NCBI GenBank assembly: GCA_002102555.1
Contig: MCFL01000020.1
Location: forward strand, 248,001 to 312,000
Direction: 5' to 3'
Length of the DNA: 64,000 nt
DNA from: Catenaria anguillulae PL171
Taxonomy: Eukaryota > Blastocladiomycota > Blastocladiomycetes > Blastocladiales > Catenariaceae
In this document: positions 44,845-55,298 of the stretch, piece by piece
Position numbering within the stretch: the stretch's first letter is position 1
Layout of the letters: each line of letters begins with the position of its first letter
The notes under the pieces: generated by a model
Seen by the model: only the letters and a program-made list of their open reading frames with translations
Databases searched by the model: none
Told to the model about the DNA's origin: nothing
Program-made: the position numbers and the translations under genes

Positions 44845-47683
44845 CTACGCCAACGAATCCGACATGACCCCATGCAACCGCTGCTGATGCTCCCTCTCCC
44901 TGTCCCTCTCACTCTGTCCGCCATCATCCAAGTCACCTGCCCGAGCAATCTCTGCGCGCCCGACATACGGACTTGGATGCGCCGAGGCAGACCCCGCCCG
45001 AGCGGCCGCGGCCGCCGGTCCGGAATACGACTCTGTGCGCTGCCTTGCGGCCTGCGACGCTGCATATCCGACCGCCGGCGCTGCCGCAGACGAACAAGTA
45101 GAAGAACCCGACGACGTGAGCGGCGGCAGTGTCGACCGAAGCGACGGCAGCGGCGGAAACGCCGGCGCATAGGCTGGCGGGCCAGTGAACGCGGACGAGG
45201 ATGGCGGCGTAGGAAGCGGGTTTACAAACCCTGCGCCTGCAGCGTATGGCTGGATTGGGCCAAGTCCAGGTGGCCATCTTCCTGCTGCTGCTGTGAGCGC
45301 GGGCGCCGGTGCTTGTGTGGACAACGAAGATGATGGCGCTGACGACGAGGGGGGCGCCTGGTACTGGTGGTACAACTGCGCGATCCACGAGGGCCCAATG
45401 GCGGCCGCCAGTTGAAAGTGGACCTTGTCGCGATGCGAAACGGCATACGTGCGGCATTCGTGCGAGGTTTGCAGGTGGAAGAGCAGTGCGCTGCCAGATG
45501 GAAACGGTGGCGAGGATGGCGAACACGTTGGACATGTTGGGCGCGGGCACCGGGTAGGCGACGTAGACAAACTAAACACAAAAACACGGTAAGATTGAGA
45601 AAATATCGAAAAAAGTGGGGTCAACACACGTACGAATCAGGATGCGACGCATCGCTTGCCGACGAAACAATAGGCGGCAACACCACTTGACCTGCCTCTG
45701 GCAATGTCACGGACACGCTTGCGGGTGACGCCGCACTTGCACTTGCGGAGCCTCCAGTGCGGCCCAAGTACCATGCGTCTGCCAATGCGCGCGGCGGCAC
45801 ATGCGCAATGTCGAATGGGATCAAGAACCCCTGAGACGTGATAATTGCCTCCTGATGGATCCACGGCGGGCGCGTTGGGCGCGCCGTGTTGGCGGGTGCA
45901 GCCGAGGTGGTCGCTTGAGGCGTGGGTGCAAAATGCGACGACGATGGAGGAGACATGGGCACATATGACGGGTTTGAGGTGCGAGGTGGAGGATAGGACG
46001 ACGTGAACGGAGGAGGAGGCAGCGGCACCGGATTGTGGCTCGCCGTCGCCGTCGCTGTCGGCTCGTACGCGTGCATGGCCGGTCTTGTGGAAGTTGGGTA
46101 CGGATAAGCAGGCGGGTGGAGCGGCGGCGGCGAAGCAAACAGCGGGCGCGTGCCGAACGCTGCCGGTGGCGGTGGAGGGGGCGGAGGTAGGTATTGAGGG
46201 AGCGGCGGAATCAAGCCTTGAGGGACCTGGCTTGATGGTTGCGAGTTGGATGCTTGAGCCGATGCATGCGCAGACTTTGGGCGAATCGCTGGTTCAAGAG
46301 GACGCGGTGCGGTCTCCTGGGCCATCGACGGCGCTGTAGGTCTCTGCGACGGTGCGGCTTCAGCGCCTGCGCGGACCAGAGGCATTTGCTGCGAGGCAGC
46401 CGCTGTCAATGACTTGTTGCGCTCGCGACTGTTTGGACTGCCCACGGTCGCACCCAAGACCAACTCTGACTCGTCATCGTCGTCCTCTTCCTGATCGCCA
46501 TCCTCGTCTTCTGCGTCCGCACTTGACGACTTGCTCCGGGACGGCATGTTGGGCAAGATGATTTCACCATTGACGCCCGTCTGGATCAAGCGAACAATCT
46601 CGGTCCAATGCCGATCTTGGTCGAGGGCTGCCATCAGCCCGGGGAACTCGTGCCGATGACCATAGGTGAATGCGAGGCACACGGGCCGGTTCTTGAGGTG
46701 GCGCACAAGCTGGTCCTTGCGGTTGGACGAGAAGTTGCATGCGGGATGTTGGCAGGCAAACGGTTTGGCATTGAGATGAATCACAGTGATGTGTCGAATG
46801 AGGTCATGTTTTCGTCTGCAGCGGGCGCATTGTTGTCAAATCGTGAGACAATCATCACACTGCATTCAGTGGGCCAAGCGTATGTAGAGAGCAAAGTGAC
46901 GTACGTGAATGACCGTTCGCATTTCGCACACGCATACGGCTTGTCGCCCTTGCCCTTTGTATTGGCAATAATCATGGCGTCGGCAATCAGCTTTTGCTTG
47001 TCGTCGTCCGAAATGCCGCCACTTGCCATCGCCTCTTGACCACCGCCACTGCCATTGCCGCCGCCACCGTCCAACGGAGAGGCAAGGGAGGTTGATTGCT
47101 TGCGGCGCTTTCTTGGAGCGGCCCGAGACGTCGAAGGCGGTGACGGCGCGGGCATCAGCGGGACATGCATGTGCTGGTGATGCTGCTGCTGCTGCTGCTG
47201 GGCGTTGGGCCCAGGAAGCCACGACGAGCCGGGCAGGGTGGCGACAGATGATGCCCCTGGATGGCCCAGCGCGACACGTTGTTGATGTTGATGCTGCTCG
47301 CGATGTGCGCAGGTGTCGTCGTTGGAATCGTCCAGCTGGTGAGCGCCACGCTTAACACGACCCGATCCTTGTTGCTGCTGCTGCTGCTGCTGCTTTTGAT
47401 AGGCATTTGCAGATGCGCCCGAGTCGTCCAAGGCGCGAGCCACCGCCACGTCGGGCGAGTGCACGGGGGACGATTCGGTCGACATTTCCGCAGCAGCGAC
47501 CATGGCCAGGTACTTGAGCGGGTCGCTACGACTGTTGCCGCCACCCGTGTTGTTGCCAGAGGAAGAGCCGGCCGAGTGGGACGAGGTCACGTCGGGCGAG
47601 TTGTGTTGGTTGTAGGTCTTTGGAGAAGTCTTGCCGTCCATGGTCGAGCTAGGCAAGCAACTGAAGCTGATGAGACGGCGCAT
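44845..47683 (-). CDS. Two-finger C2H2 zinc-finger protein, probable transcription factor
   Basis: Proposed 895 residues in three exons: 47683-46905, 46815-45634 and 45571-44845. Both introns have GTACGT donors and phase 2. The first intron cuts finger 1, which after splicing reads CAKCERSFTRKHDLIRH then ITVIH (C-x2-C-x12-H-x4-H). Finger 2 is CQHPACNFSSNRKDQLVRH ending in Cys rather than His (C-x4-C-x12-H-x6-C). The N terminus has poly-Gln tracts, His-rich segments and a basic PRKRRKQ run, a likely nuclear signal. The rest is Pro/Ser/Ala-rich and disordered, with one conserved-looking block (LLFHLQTSHECRTYAVSHRDKVHFQLAAAIG) near the C terminus. An ATG at 47641 is an alternative start. A possible 5' intron ends in TTTTCTAG at 47690. 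Confidence 0.78.
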
Positions 47684-48577
47684 GAGCGCCTAGAAAATGA
47701 GGCAAGCAAGAAAGAGGGACGGCGGACGGACATACCGATTATTGAGCTTGACCAAGCTTGGGTGGCAGACAGTGGGAAGTCAGATCGTGTGCGAGACAAT
47801 GTGGGGACGGCGAGAGAAAACCAGTCTTGGAAGGAAACAGGGAGAGAGCTGCAATGAATGGTTGTTGGTAAGAATGTATTAATAAGAATGCTGGTCCGTC
47901 GGGAGTTCGGAAAGACATGATACGTACATGGGCCAGGGCCAGGGCCCGGGTCAAGCGGAAACACCTAAACCTGAAGGATAACGAGGCGGCGTTGGCGGCG
48001 CATCCATCCCCCGCGAGCAACAGCGAGCAAGAAAAGTTGTTGGGCAATGCACTTTCAGCGTTTAGCGGGTGGGATGAACGAACCGGCGGTGCGTACCAGT
48101 CACGCGGACAGCGAGCACAACCAAAAAGCACAGCATCGATTCCATGTCGGCCCCAATCACGCACCGCACCGTTTATCTAACCGCTCACTCATGCATCACG
48201 TGCCTCGCACGGCATTGCCGATTCGCTTGATCGAAGCGCGGACAAATCTCGCTGCATTGCATCGCCCAAACAGCGCACGTGGCGTGTGCACAAACAGCAA
48301 ATCGAAAGCATCAGTCAGCGGTTCGATCACTTTGCATACGCGACCGCAAGCAAGCCACCTCAATGGCGTCACCGTCCTGCCGCTGATTTTGCCATCAGCC
48401 GGCGGTTAGCCGTCACGATCGCCAACGCAACGATGGGAAGGCCGCCGATCTAGCTGGCTGCCGGAGGTGTTCGGTCTCGCACACTCGTCACTGTTCCGAG
48501 TCGCAGTCGCTCTCGAGTCTCCACTCCCAAAACCAATGATAAACCCTTCCTTGCTGCAACGAAGAAGAAGACGGAAA
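47684..48577. other. Divergent promoter region of zinc-finger gene and MTQ2
   Basis: No coding sequence supported. A GTATGT donor at 47735 and TTTTCTAG acceptor at 47690 suggest a short 5' UTR intron of the zinc-finger transcript. Confidence 0.45.
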
Positions 48578-49367
48578 ATGCTGCCCACTCCCGACACTCC
48601 ACATCTCGCCAACCCGCCATTCCAAGACAGCGTCTACGAGCCAGCAGAAGACACGTATCTGTTCCTCGATGCGCTCGAGCTGGACCTGGACCGCATCCTC
48701 CGTCCGCTCAACCCGGCCATTTGCCTCGAGATTGGGTCTGGATCGGGCTGCGTCACTACCTTTCTCGCCATGCACTTGCACACACCCACACGTACATTGC
48801 CTTCATTCGATTTCCATGCTTTCTGCTCGCGCATCACCAGACTGATTGCAATGGATACCCGACACGGCCTCAGTGTACCTCACAACAGACATCAACCCGC
48901 TCGCCACGCTCGCCACACTCAAAACCTCCCAAATCAACCCCACATCCGCGCCAGCCGTCCAGCCCATTCTGACGGACCTAACCTCGGGTCTGCTGCCACG
49001 GCTCTCGCACTCAATTGACATTCTACTCTTCAACCCACCCTATGTGCCCACACCGGACGCACACGTGGGCACGCCCGATATTTCGGCTGCTTGGGCCGGT
49101 GGCGAGCGTGGACGAAGAGTGATTGACCGGGTGTTGCCACAGATGGACGCCGTGTTAAGCGACAAAGGGGTGGCATACATGGTGCTTGTGGATGAGAACG
49201 ACCCGGACGAGATTGAGGCCAGGGTCAGGCGAGAGTTTGGGATGCGGATGGTGAAGGTGAATCAGCGGAGGGCGGGCAGGGAGAGGTTGAGGGTGGTGCG
49301 GTTTGAGCGAGAGCCAGAGCCAGAGCCAGATCCGCTGGGCACTGGGCAGCACATGACGAGCACTTAG
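48578..49367 (+). CDS. MTQ2: eRF1 methyltransferase catalytic subunit (HemK2/N6AMT1 type)
   Basis: SAM-dependent N5-glutamine methyltransferase that, with the Trm112 partner, modifies the GGQ motif of translation termination factor eRF1. Exons are 48578-48791 and 48874-49367 (phase 1), 235 residues. The start MLPTPDTPH matches the usual start of the family. Motifs: VYEPAEDTYLFLDALE, the SAM-binding LEIGSGSGCVTTFLA, TDINPLA (spliced TPTLYLTTDINP), the catalytic NPPYVPTP and AAWAGGERGRRVIDR. An upstream in-frame ATG at 48536 would add 14 basic residues. The donor is GTACAT and the acceptor CCTCAG. The C-terminal EPEPEPDP repeat is extra. No Trm112 gene is in the window. Confidence 0.92.
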
Positions 49368-49583
49368 CACTTGACACTTGATTGATGGTAAAATGCTATG
49401 CTATCAGAAGCTTGAGACTGTTGTCTGTCAAGGATAAGTATACATGCATACCCACATGACATGATGATGCTGATTGGTTTAGATGGAGCACTCGAATTCA
49501 TCAATACTTAGTGTCAATCAATGTGTGTGTCGTACTCAATGCAATCCTGCTATGTCACACTTTGAGCATTTACCATACGCATT

Positions 49584-51033
49584 ATGAATTCGCAATCCCG
49601 TAAACCATCGTCGCCCATTGAGGTGTTTTCCAGCACCAGCAGCCCCCACCGCCGGCCGTCACCAACTCGGCGTTCTCTGCCTTCTCCATCCGAAGATTCT
49701 TCAGCCGCGGCCCAACCAGACTCTGCCGCCGCCTCGGTCCCATCTGCACCAGCACCAGCTTTCATCAAACGCTCATCCGTCCGCAAAGCCAACCTGCGCA
49801 AACCCACCGCCTCAGCGGCCTCGTCTCGTCCCAACGATGCTCCGCCGCTGTCGCCCGACAAACCCAATTCTTCCGACAATCCCATCGACCTGATTGCCGA
49901 CATCAAATATGCACGCAAGCTGCGCGCGCGCGGCGGGCGTGGCGTCGACGCGGGTACCTTGGTTGCCGCCATTGCCGGTGGGGCGGACGAGGACGCTGGC
50001 GACAAGGACGCAGCAGAAAAGGGGTTGCCCGATATTTCAAAACTCGAGTCGATTTCCGTCGGCGGACTGAGTAAGGCCGGTGGGGCAAAGTATGCTTGCA
50101 GTTCCCAATGTACCATCGTGCAAGTGGCGTGTTGGACTAACAACATATCGTTTCTGCCGCAAAAGGGAAAAGGAAGGATACTTGTCATCATTTACGGGGA
50201 CCAACAAGACACTGGATGCCACGAAACACATGTACAGTTCTCTGGCCACTTTTCGCAAGTCTCACTGTCCCATGTTCGCACAATGGACTCACTTGTATCA
50301 TTTCGCTAGGGAACGCTACATTGAAGAGCAGCTCGCTAAACGCCGCCAACTTGCTTCCGCATCCACCACTGCATCATCCGACGCAACTACCGGCGCCGGC
50401 TCCACCACCGCTGCCCCGATCTCGTACGACGACGAACTCTACACGCTACCCGAACACTTGCGCACCTCCAAACCCGACGTGATCGAAGGATCCGTGACTG
50501 CGTCTGCCGCCATGCTCACGGCCATCCCAGAAATCGACCTCGGCCCGGAATCCAAATCCAAGGCCATTGTGCAAACCGAACGCTTGCTCGCGCGCACCGC
50601 CAATGCGCAACACGACCTTCTCGAGCACGACCTCGCATTTCACAACAACCCGTTTCCGTCCATGCGGTGGCGCATTTCACGCAAGACGCGCGAGTCACTT
50701 TATGATATGACACATGGCGCAGGCGCCGCAGCCGGAGCGGCAGATGTGGATGCGGCGGCCGTCGAGCAGGCCGTGGCCGACGAGTTGACGAGGGATCGCA
50801 GGGGGCAACGCACGGTTGGTGCGCAGGGCATTGTGACCAATGATGATGAGTTGAGGCGTAGGTTTGAATTGGAGAGACGGTTGGGCGAGGTGAGTTCGGG
50901 GAGGGAAGTCAGGTCGGTCAAGGTCGATCATAAGGAGAGAGAGGTCAAGTTGCGAGGCAGGGAAAGAGAGGCCGAGCCGGGAGACGAGGGTGAGTCGTTG
51001 GGAAAGAAGAGGAGGGTGGGCGAGGCCGAGTGA
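49584..51033 (+). CDS. TLS1: C9orf78/Tls1-type splicing factor
   Basis: Nuclear protein of the C9orf78 (HCA59)/Tls1 family, linked to the spliceosome in yeasts and animals. Three exons: 49584-50089, 50166-50231 and 50310-51033; donors GTATGC and GTACAG, phase 2 both times, 431 residues. The N-terminal about 100 residues are Ser/Pro-rich. The family region runs from KYARKLRARGGRGVD through VGGLSKAGGAK and SSFTGTNKTLDATKHM, then ERYIEEQLAKRR (joined across intron 2), to DDELYTLPEHLR and AMLTAIPEIDLGPESK, where similarity is strongest. The C terminus is charged and ends in KKRRVGE, a probable nuclear signal. The 66-nt middle exon is supported by family alignment. Confidence 0.88.
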
Positions 51034-51270
51034 TTGTATACGTACACATGTGATAGCATATGACAGGCATTGGAATGCTTCATTGTGGTTCGATTCATGT
51101 TTCCTTTGCTCGCATCACGATCTCAGCAATTGCAATGTGGACCTGCATTAACGAGTCAAGTGTGTAGAATGAGGAAGCAGAACAAATGGAAAAGGCATGC
51201 AAATGCAAACTGCGATATGGGAAAGGGGCAAAACAGTTGTCAAGATTGAACACAACAAGACCACCAAGAC

Positions 51271-52221
51271 TCATGACCATCTCCGTCCCCATGTCACAGT
51301 ATTTCCATTCTGAATGCAAGTCGTGCCAGCTGGGACCGGATGCGTGTACCAAACACCATTTGAACACTGCGTCCAGCTCCTGTTGGGGTCGGCGCCGCAC
51401 CGTTCATGCCCGTTTTGACACGGGCCAATGCTGCCGCCGCCGCCAGTGTTTCCACCCGTGCCCGATCCACCGCCGCCGCCAGTGTTTCCACCCGAGCCCG
51501 ATCCACCGCCGCCGCCAGTGTTGCCCCCACCACCAGTCCCTGGGCTTGTCGTTGTTGAAATTGGCTGCACCCCAAATGTCGTGAACGTGGTCTCGTAAGC
51601 AGGATTCGGTTGGCGCGTACCAAACCCGCCCACGGCATACATGTAGTTCGACAGCCGGCGCCCATCCGTCAATCTGCCTTGAGGTCCCTCAACGCGAACC
51701 GTCGCGCAGTTGAAGTACATTTCGGCTTGTGCCCCCCTCGTGGGCGGAATCCAAGTCCAGGCAAGCGTTGCCTCGCCTGCGGGCAAGTTGTTGGGTACAT
51801 TGAAAGGGATGAGAGCGGTACCCTGCCTTGGGCATGCGCGGGTGACGGAAAACACGATGAAATCCTCGAGACGCGGGTTGGGCGTGTAGGCAATCGAAAG
51901 GGCACAGCCGCCGCCATCGTGGTATGCGTTTCTGTCGCTGTCGCAGATACCGACCGCCTCGTTGATACGATTGGTGCCGACCAGATGAATCGCTTCGCCG
52001 CAAATCACGGGCACTTGAAAGACTTGGCCGGCTTGAATTGTTGTGACTGGTCCGTTACTTGGACGTGTACGGCCGCCGCAGAACCAGTTTTGGGTACTTG
52101 GGACCAACGGATTCTCCAGCGCGTGGTTGAGGCCCCATGTACTCGGAAGACCCATGAGCATGTGGGAATGGGCCGTCGATGCGAGCGAGAGGATTGAGAC
52201 GAGGAGGATGACGGGGAGCAT
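51271..52221 (-). CDS. Secreted AA11-like lytic polysaccharide monooxygenase, copy 1
   Basis: Copper-dependent oxidative enzyme, probably chitin-active, exported. Single exon, 316 residues. Residues 1-19 are a signal peptide ending in AHS, leaving His20 as the mature N terminus, the first ligand of the copper histidine brace. The second ligand is probably His101 in NAYHDGGGCALSIAY, and Tyr169 in EMYFNCATVRV is the likely axial residue. Pairs of Cys suggest disulfides. A Gly/Ser/Thr linker encoded by a 36-bp repeat joins a C-terminal six-Cys-like module (CQNGHERCGADP...WTQC...CIQNG) that resembles fungal X278-type chitin-binding modules. In-frame codons upstream of 52221 lack a signal peptide and are not used. 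Tandem paralogue of the gene at 53143-53967. Confidence 0.85.
   Translation of the reverse strand: MLPVILLVSILSLASTAHSHMLMGLPSTWGLNHALENPLVPSTQNWFCGGRTRPSNGPVTTIQAGQVFQVPVICGEAIHLVGTNRINEAVGICDSDRNAYHDGGGCALSIAYTPNPRLEDFIVFSVTRACPRQGTALIPFNVPNNLPAGEATLAWTWIPPTRGAQAEMYFNCATVRVEGPQGRLTDGRRLSNYMYAVGGFGTRQPNPAYETTFTTFGVQPISTTTSPGTGGGGNTGGGGGSGSGGNTGGGGGSGTGGNTGGGGSIGPCQNGHERCGADPNRSWTQCSNGVWYTHPVPAGTTCIQNGNTVTWGRRWS
51434..51522. repeat. 36-bp coding minisatellite in LPMO linker
   Basis: Two near-identical 36-bp units (51434-51469, 51470-51505; one base differs) plus 17 bp of a third. They encode the Gly-rich linker of LPMO copy 1. The paralogue lacks them. Confidence 0.9.
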
Positions 52222-53142
52222 GATGATTGACCGCGTTGAAATATGGGGATGTTTGGTTGTGGAATAAGGTGTGTAGTAGTGTAGCGGGATGACGAGACGA
52301 TCTAAAGAATTGTAGCGGTCGACGTGGGGGGGGGGGTATAGAACCCCAAGAGCGATGGTGGGCAGTGAGTGAGCGTGATCACACGGAGGGGGACAAAGGT
52401 ATGTAGACAACAAGACTGGATTTGTGTTGCGTCGATGGAAAGCAAAGACGGGAAGTAGGGGGAAGTTCCAACTATTTATGCGTCCCAAATGCCTCACCCA
52501 GCATTGAAATGCCTCAATTGTTGCAGCACAGGAGCAGGCACGAGCGAGAGTCGTGACAGGTCGCGCACGGCGGTGGGAACAAAACCAAAACTGTGTCAAA
52601 GGACCGAGAGAGTCACCAATTCATGACGACGACCGTATCAACAACAGAAACGATGGTTCATAGTGCAAACCTTACGACCCTCTGGCTAGCGTTGCTGGGT
52701 TCCTTTCATGATTGCGAAAGGACAACAAAATGTCTCACCCAACACGCGATCTCTCAAAATGCAAGTCATGATTCATGAAGTTGGCGCGATGCAGAGCAAA
52801 AGAACCCACTATCCCGCAACTTGACCGAAAGGACGCCGATTACCGCACCAACAAATGCTTCCAGAACAGGTTTCCGTTGCAACACCCTCAGACGAGAGCT
52901 GCGGCTCCAGCACAATGACAGCGTAATTTTGGTGCATTATAATGCATTAATTATCAGTGATGTAAGGACCTGCAATCAATAGGCGAGAGGCGAAAACGGC
53001 AATCAAGAGAATCAAAAGAAGAGGCAACGAATGATGCGAGCCAAAGCAATGGTCAGCTGATGGTGAGGCAGAATGAAGCAATGAACAAGGCGAAATATTG
53101 AGAGGCAAACGGGGGCAACAAAGCAAAGCATTCACACTTGAT
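52222..53142. other. Upstream region of LPMO copy 1
   Basis: No gene. Contains a 10-bp G run near 52326 and, at about 52595-52880, sequence duplicated from or to 54369-54665. Confidence 0.6.
52595..52880. repeat. Duplicated LPMO upstream block, copy 1
   Basis: Interrupted similarity to 54369-54665, about 1.78 kb away. Shared words include GGACCGAGAG, ATTCATGACG, GGTTCATAG and CCAGAACAGGTTTCCGTTGC, in the same order and spacing. Part of the tandem duplication that produced the two LPMO genes. Confidence 0.85.
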
Positions 53143-53967
53143 CTACCACCTCTGCGCCCACGAGATCAGGCTTCCCTCCTGGACACAACGCATGTTAGCG
53201 GGCACTGGGTGTGAGTACCATGTGCTGCTTGCACAATGCTCCCACCTCGACGGGTCACTGGTGCATCTTGCATGGCCGCTTTGACATTGACCGCCTCCGC
53301 CCGCGGATGTGGAAATCTGCAATGCCCCGTTGGGCAGCACATTCCTGTAAATCGGGCTCGGAGTTCGAGAGCTGAATCCAGGCACGCCATAAATGTGGTC
53401 GAGTAATCTGCGCCCGCCAGTCAATTGGGCCGAGGGGCCTTGGACGCGGACCGTGGCGCAGTTGAAGTACATTTCAGGTTGTGCGTGCGTGCTTGGAGGA
53501 ATCCAAGTCCAGGCCATGGTCGCTTCTCCCGCAGGCAAGTTGATTGGCACGTTGAATGGGATCCAGGTCGACCAGGCCCGCGGGCAATCGTGGTTGACGG
53601 AGAACACGACAAAGTCTTCGACCCTTGGCGATGAGGTGTAGGCAATTGAAAGAGCACATCCGCCGCCACCATGGTAGTCGTTGGTACCATCCGAATCCGT
53701 TGCGCATTGATACGCTGCCCCACCTAGGTTGTGAATGGCCTCACCGCAAGTCACGGGAACATGCAAAACTTGACCGGCTTGGATTGTCGTGACGGGCCCG
53801 TTTGCTGGACGCTGGCGGCCGCCGCAAACCCAGTTACTTGTGCGTTGGGTGAGTGGGTTCTCGAGCGAGGTATCGAGGCCCCAAGTACTCGGCAGGGCCA
53901 TGACCAAGTGGGAATGGGCCGTTGAGGCAAGCGAGAGAATTGCGATGAAAAGGATGCAGGGCAACAT
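53143..53967 (-). CDS. Secreted AA11-like lytic polysaccharide monooxygenase, copy 2
   Basis: Single exon, 274 residues. Signal peptide of 19 residues identical at its end (LSLASTAHS) to copy 1, then His20. Second brace His probably His99 in NDYHGGGGCALSIAY; axial Tyr167 in EMYFNCATVRV. The catalytic domain aligns with copy 1 along its length (GLDTSLENPL, NGPVTTIQAGQV, PAGEATMAWTWIPP). The linker is much shorter, with only SAGGGG, before the C-terminal Cys module (CQSGHARCTSDP...WEHC...CVQEG). Probably chitin-directed, acting outside the cell. Single linker size difference is the main contrast with copy 1. Confidence 0.85.
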   Translation of the reverse strand: MLPCILFIAILSLASTAHSHLVMALPSTWGLDTSLENPLTQRTSNWVCGGRQRPANGPVTTIQAGQVLHVPVTCGEAIHNLGGAAYQCATDSDGTNDYHGGGGCALSIAYTSSPRVEDFVVFSVNHDCPRAWSTWIPFNVPINLPAGEATMAWTWIPPSTHAQPEMYFNCATVRVQGPSAQLTGGRRLLDHIYGVPGFSSRTPSPIYRNVLPNGALQISTSAGGGGQCQSGHARCTSDPSRWEHCASSTWYSHPVPANMRCVQEGSLISWAQRW

Positions 53968-55298
53968 GATTGGTTCGGAAGACTTGCGAAACTGGGTAGA
54001 AAGAGGGTTGCTTGGTCTTGGAATGCGCCTGAATGCAGCGATAAGGTATAGAGGGTTGGAAAGCGTGACAGTCTAAGTGTTGTAGCGTAGTCGATGAGGG
54101 AGTTAACCCCTAGAGAGAGAAAATGGAGGTGTGGGGGGGGGGGGGGAGGCTCACGTCTGATGTGGGAAGCAAGGGAGGCAAGCAAGACTGGGTTCTGGCA
54201 ATGGATTGCAGTGATGGAAAGTGAAATGGGCCTCAGGGGGACAGTCCAGCCATTTGTATGCGCCCTAAATGCCTCATTCTGGTCCGCTGCAGCCGAGCTT
54301 GCCAGTCAGAGTCCTTGAGAAGTGTCAGCCAGGGCTGTGGGAAACGCGTCAAGAATCAAGGATGTGTGGTCAACGGACCGAGAGGGTCACCGATTCATGA
54401 CGTTGTCTGGCCGCAAAAAAAAGGGAATGGTTCATAGGACATCCTTTGCGTAAATACCTCACACGACACCTTGCGCTACGTTCATGATTGTTAAGACCAA
54501 ATGTCTCACTTCAAACAACCATACAACAAAGACGCGATCACGAGCTCCCGACTCCAAGTCATGAATACAGCACGATGCAAAGCAAAAGGACACCACATCA
54601 CGCAGACGGACCGAAAGAACGCAGGATACCGCACCATTGCTTCTTCCAGAACAGGTTTCCGTTGCTAAGTCAATGGGCAAGAGACGCTGGTCCGGAACGC
54701 TCCAGAAGTAGTGGCAGTTCCATGTCGTTGAGAGCCGAGTCATGCGGCATCAAACGAGCTGAAACGGTTTTCGAGGTATAAACGTGCCAGTGCGGTTCTT
54801 CCGCAACCATAGCGAACAGAAACAGACCTCTTGCGTGTAAATGATTACATGATTGGTGCTTTCCTCGCTGACACCAATTGAAAGGCGCTCGGTCATACTG
54901 GTAGGTACTTGCAGGGGAACTAAGGTTCCCTGGTACTTGAGTATATCATCCTTGGTTTCTGACTCATCAAGTGTCCGAAGGTGAGTGGACTGCGCACGCT
55001 TTCCACCACGTCCTCATATATATATCACAATCAGCGGGCCCTTGAAGCAAAGACAGAGCAGCATGTCTTGTATACGACGTGAATGTATGTCAAACCGGTT
55101 TGATGGAGGGAGAAACGGAGGCAGAGAATAACAGATACGGGGGTTTGTTGGAAGAAACAACAATAAACTGCGTGACGAGCAAACAAAAAAAGCGTCAAGC
55201 GAACGACGGCCCACCATCCAACCAGAATTCGAACCTAGCTCAAAGAGAAGACAGCATGCCTCGGAGTGCGTTTGCTACAGCTCTATCTACGCGGACGC
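53968..55298. other. Upstream region of LPMO copy 2, gene-poor
   Basis: 1.3 kb with no supported gene. Contains a 14-bp G run near 54135, the second duplicated upstream block (54369-54665), and a small hairpin (GGGGAAC taag GTTCCC) flanked by GGTACTTG direct repeats at about 54904-54940. Confidence 0.5.
54369..54665. repeat. Duplicated LPMO upstream block, copy 2
   Basis: Partner of 52595-52880 (see there). Confidence 0.85.
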
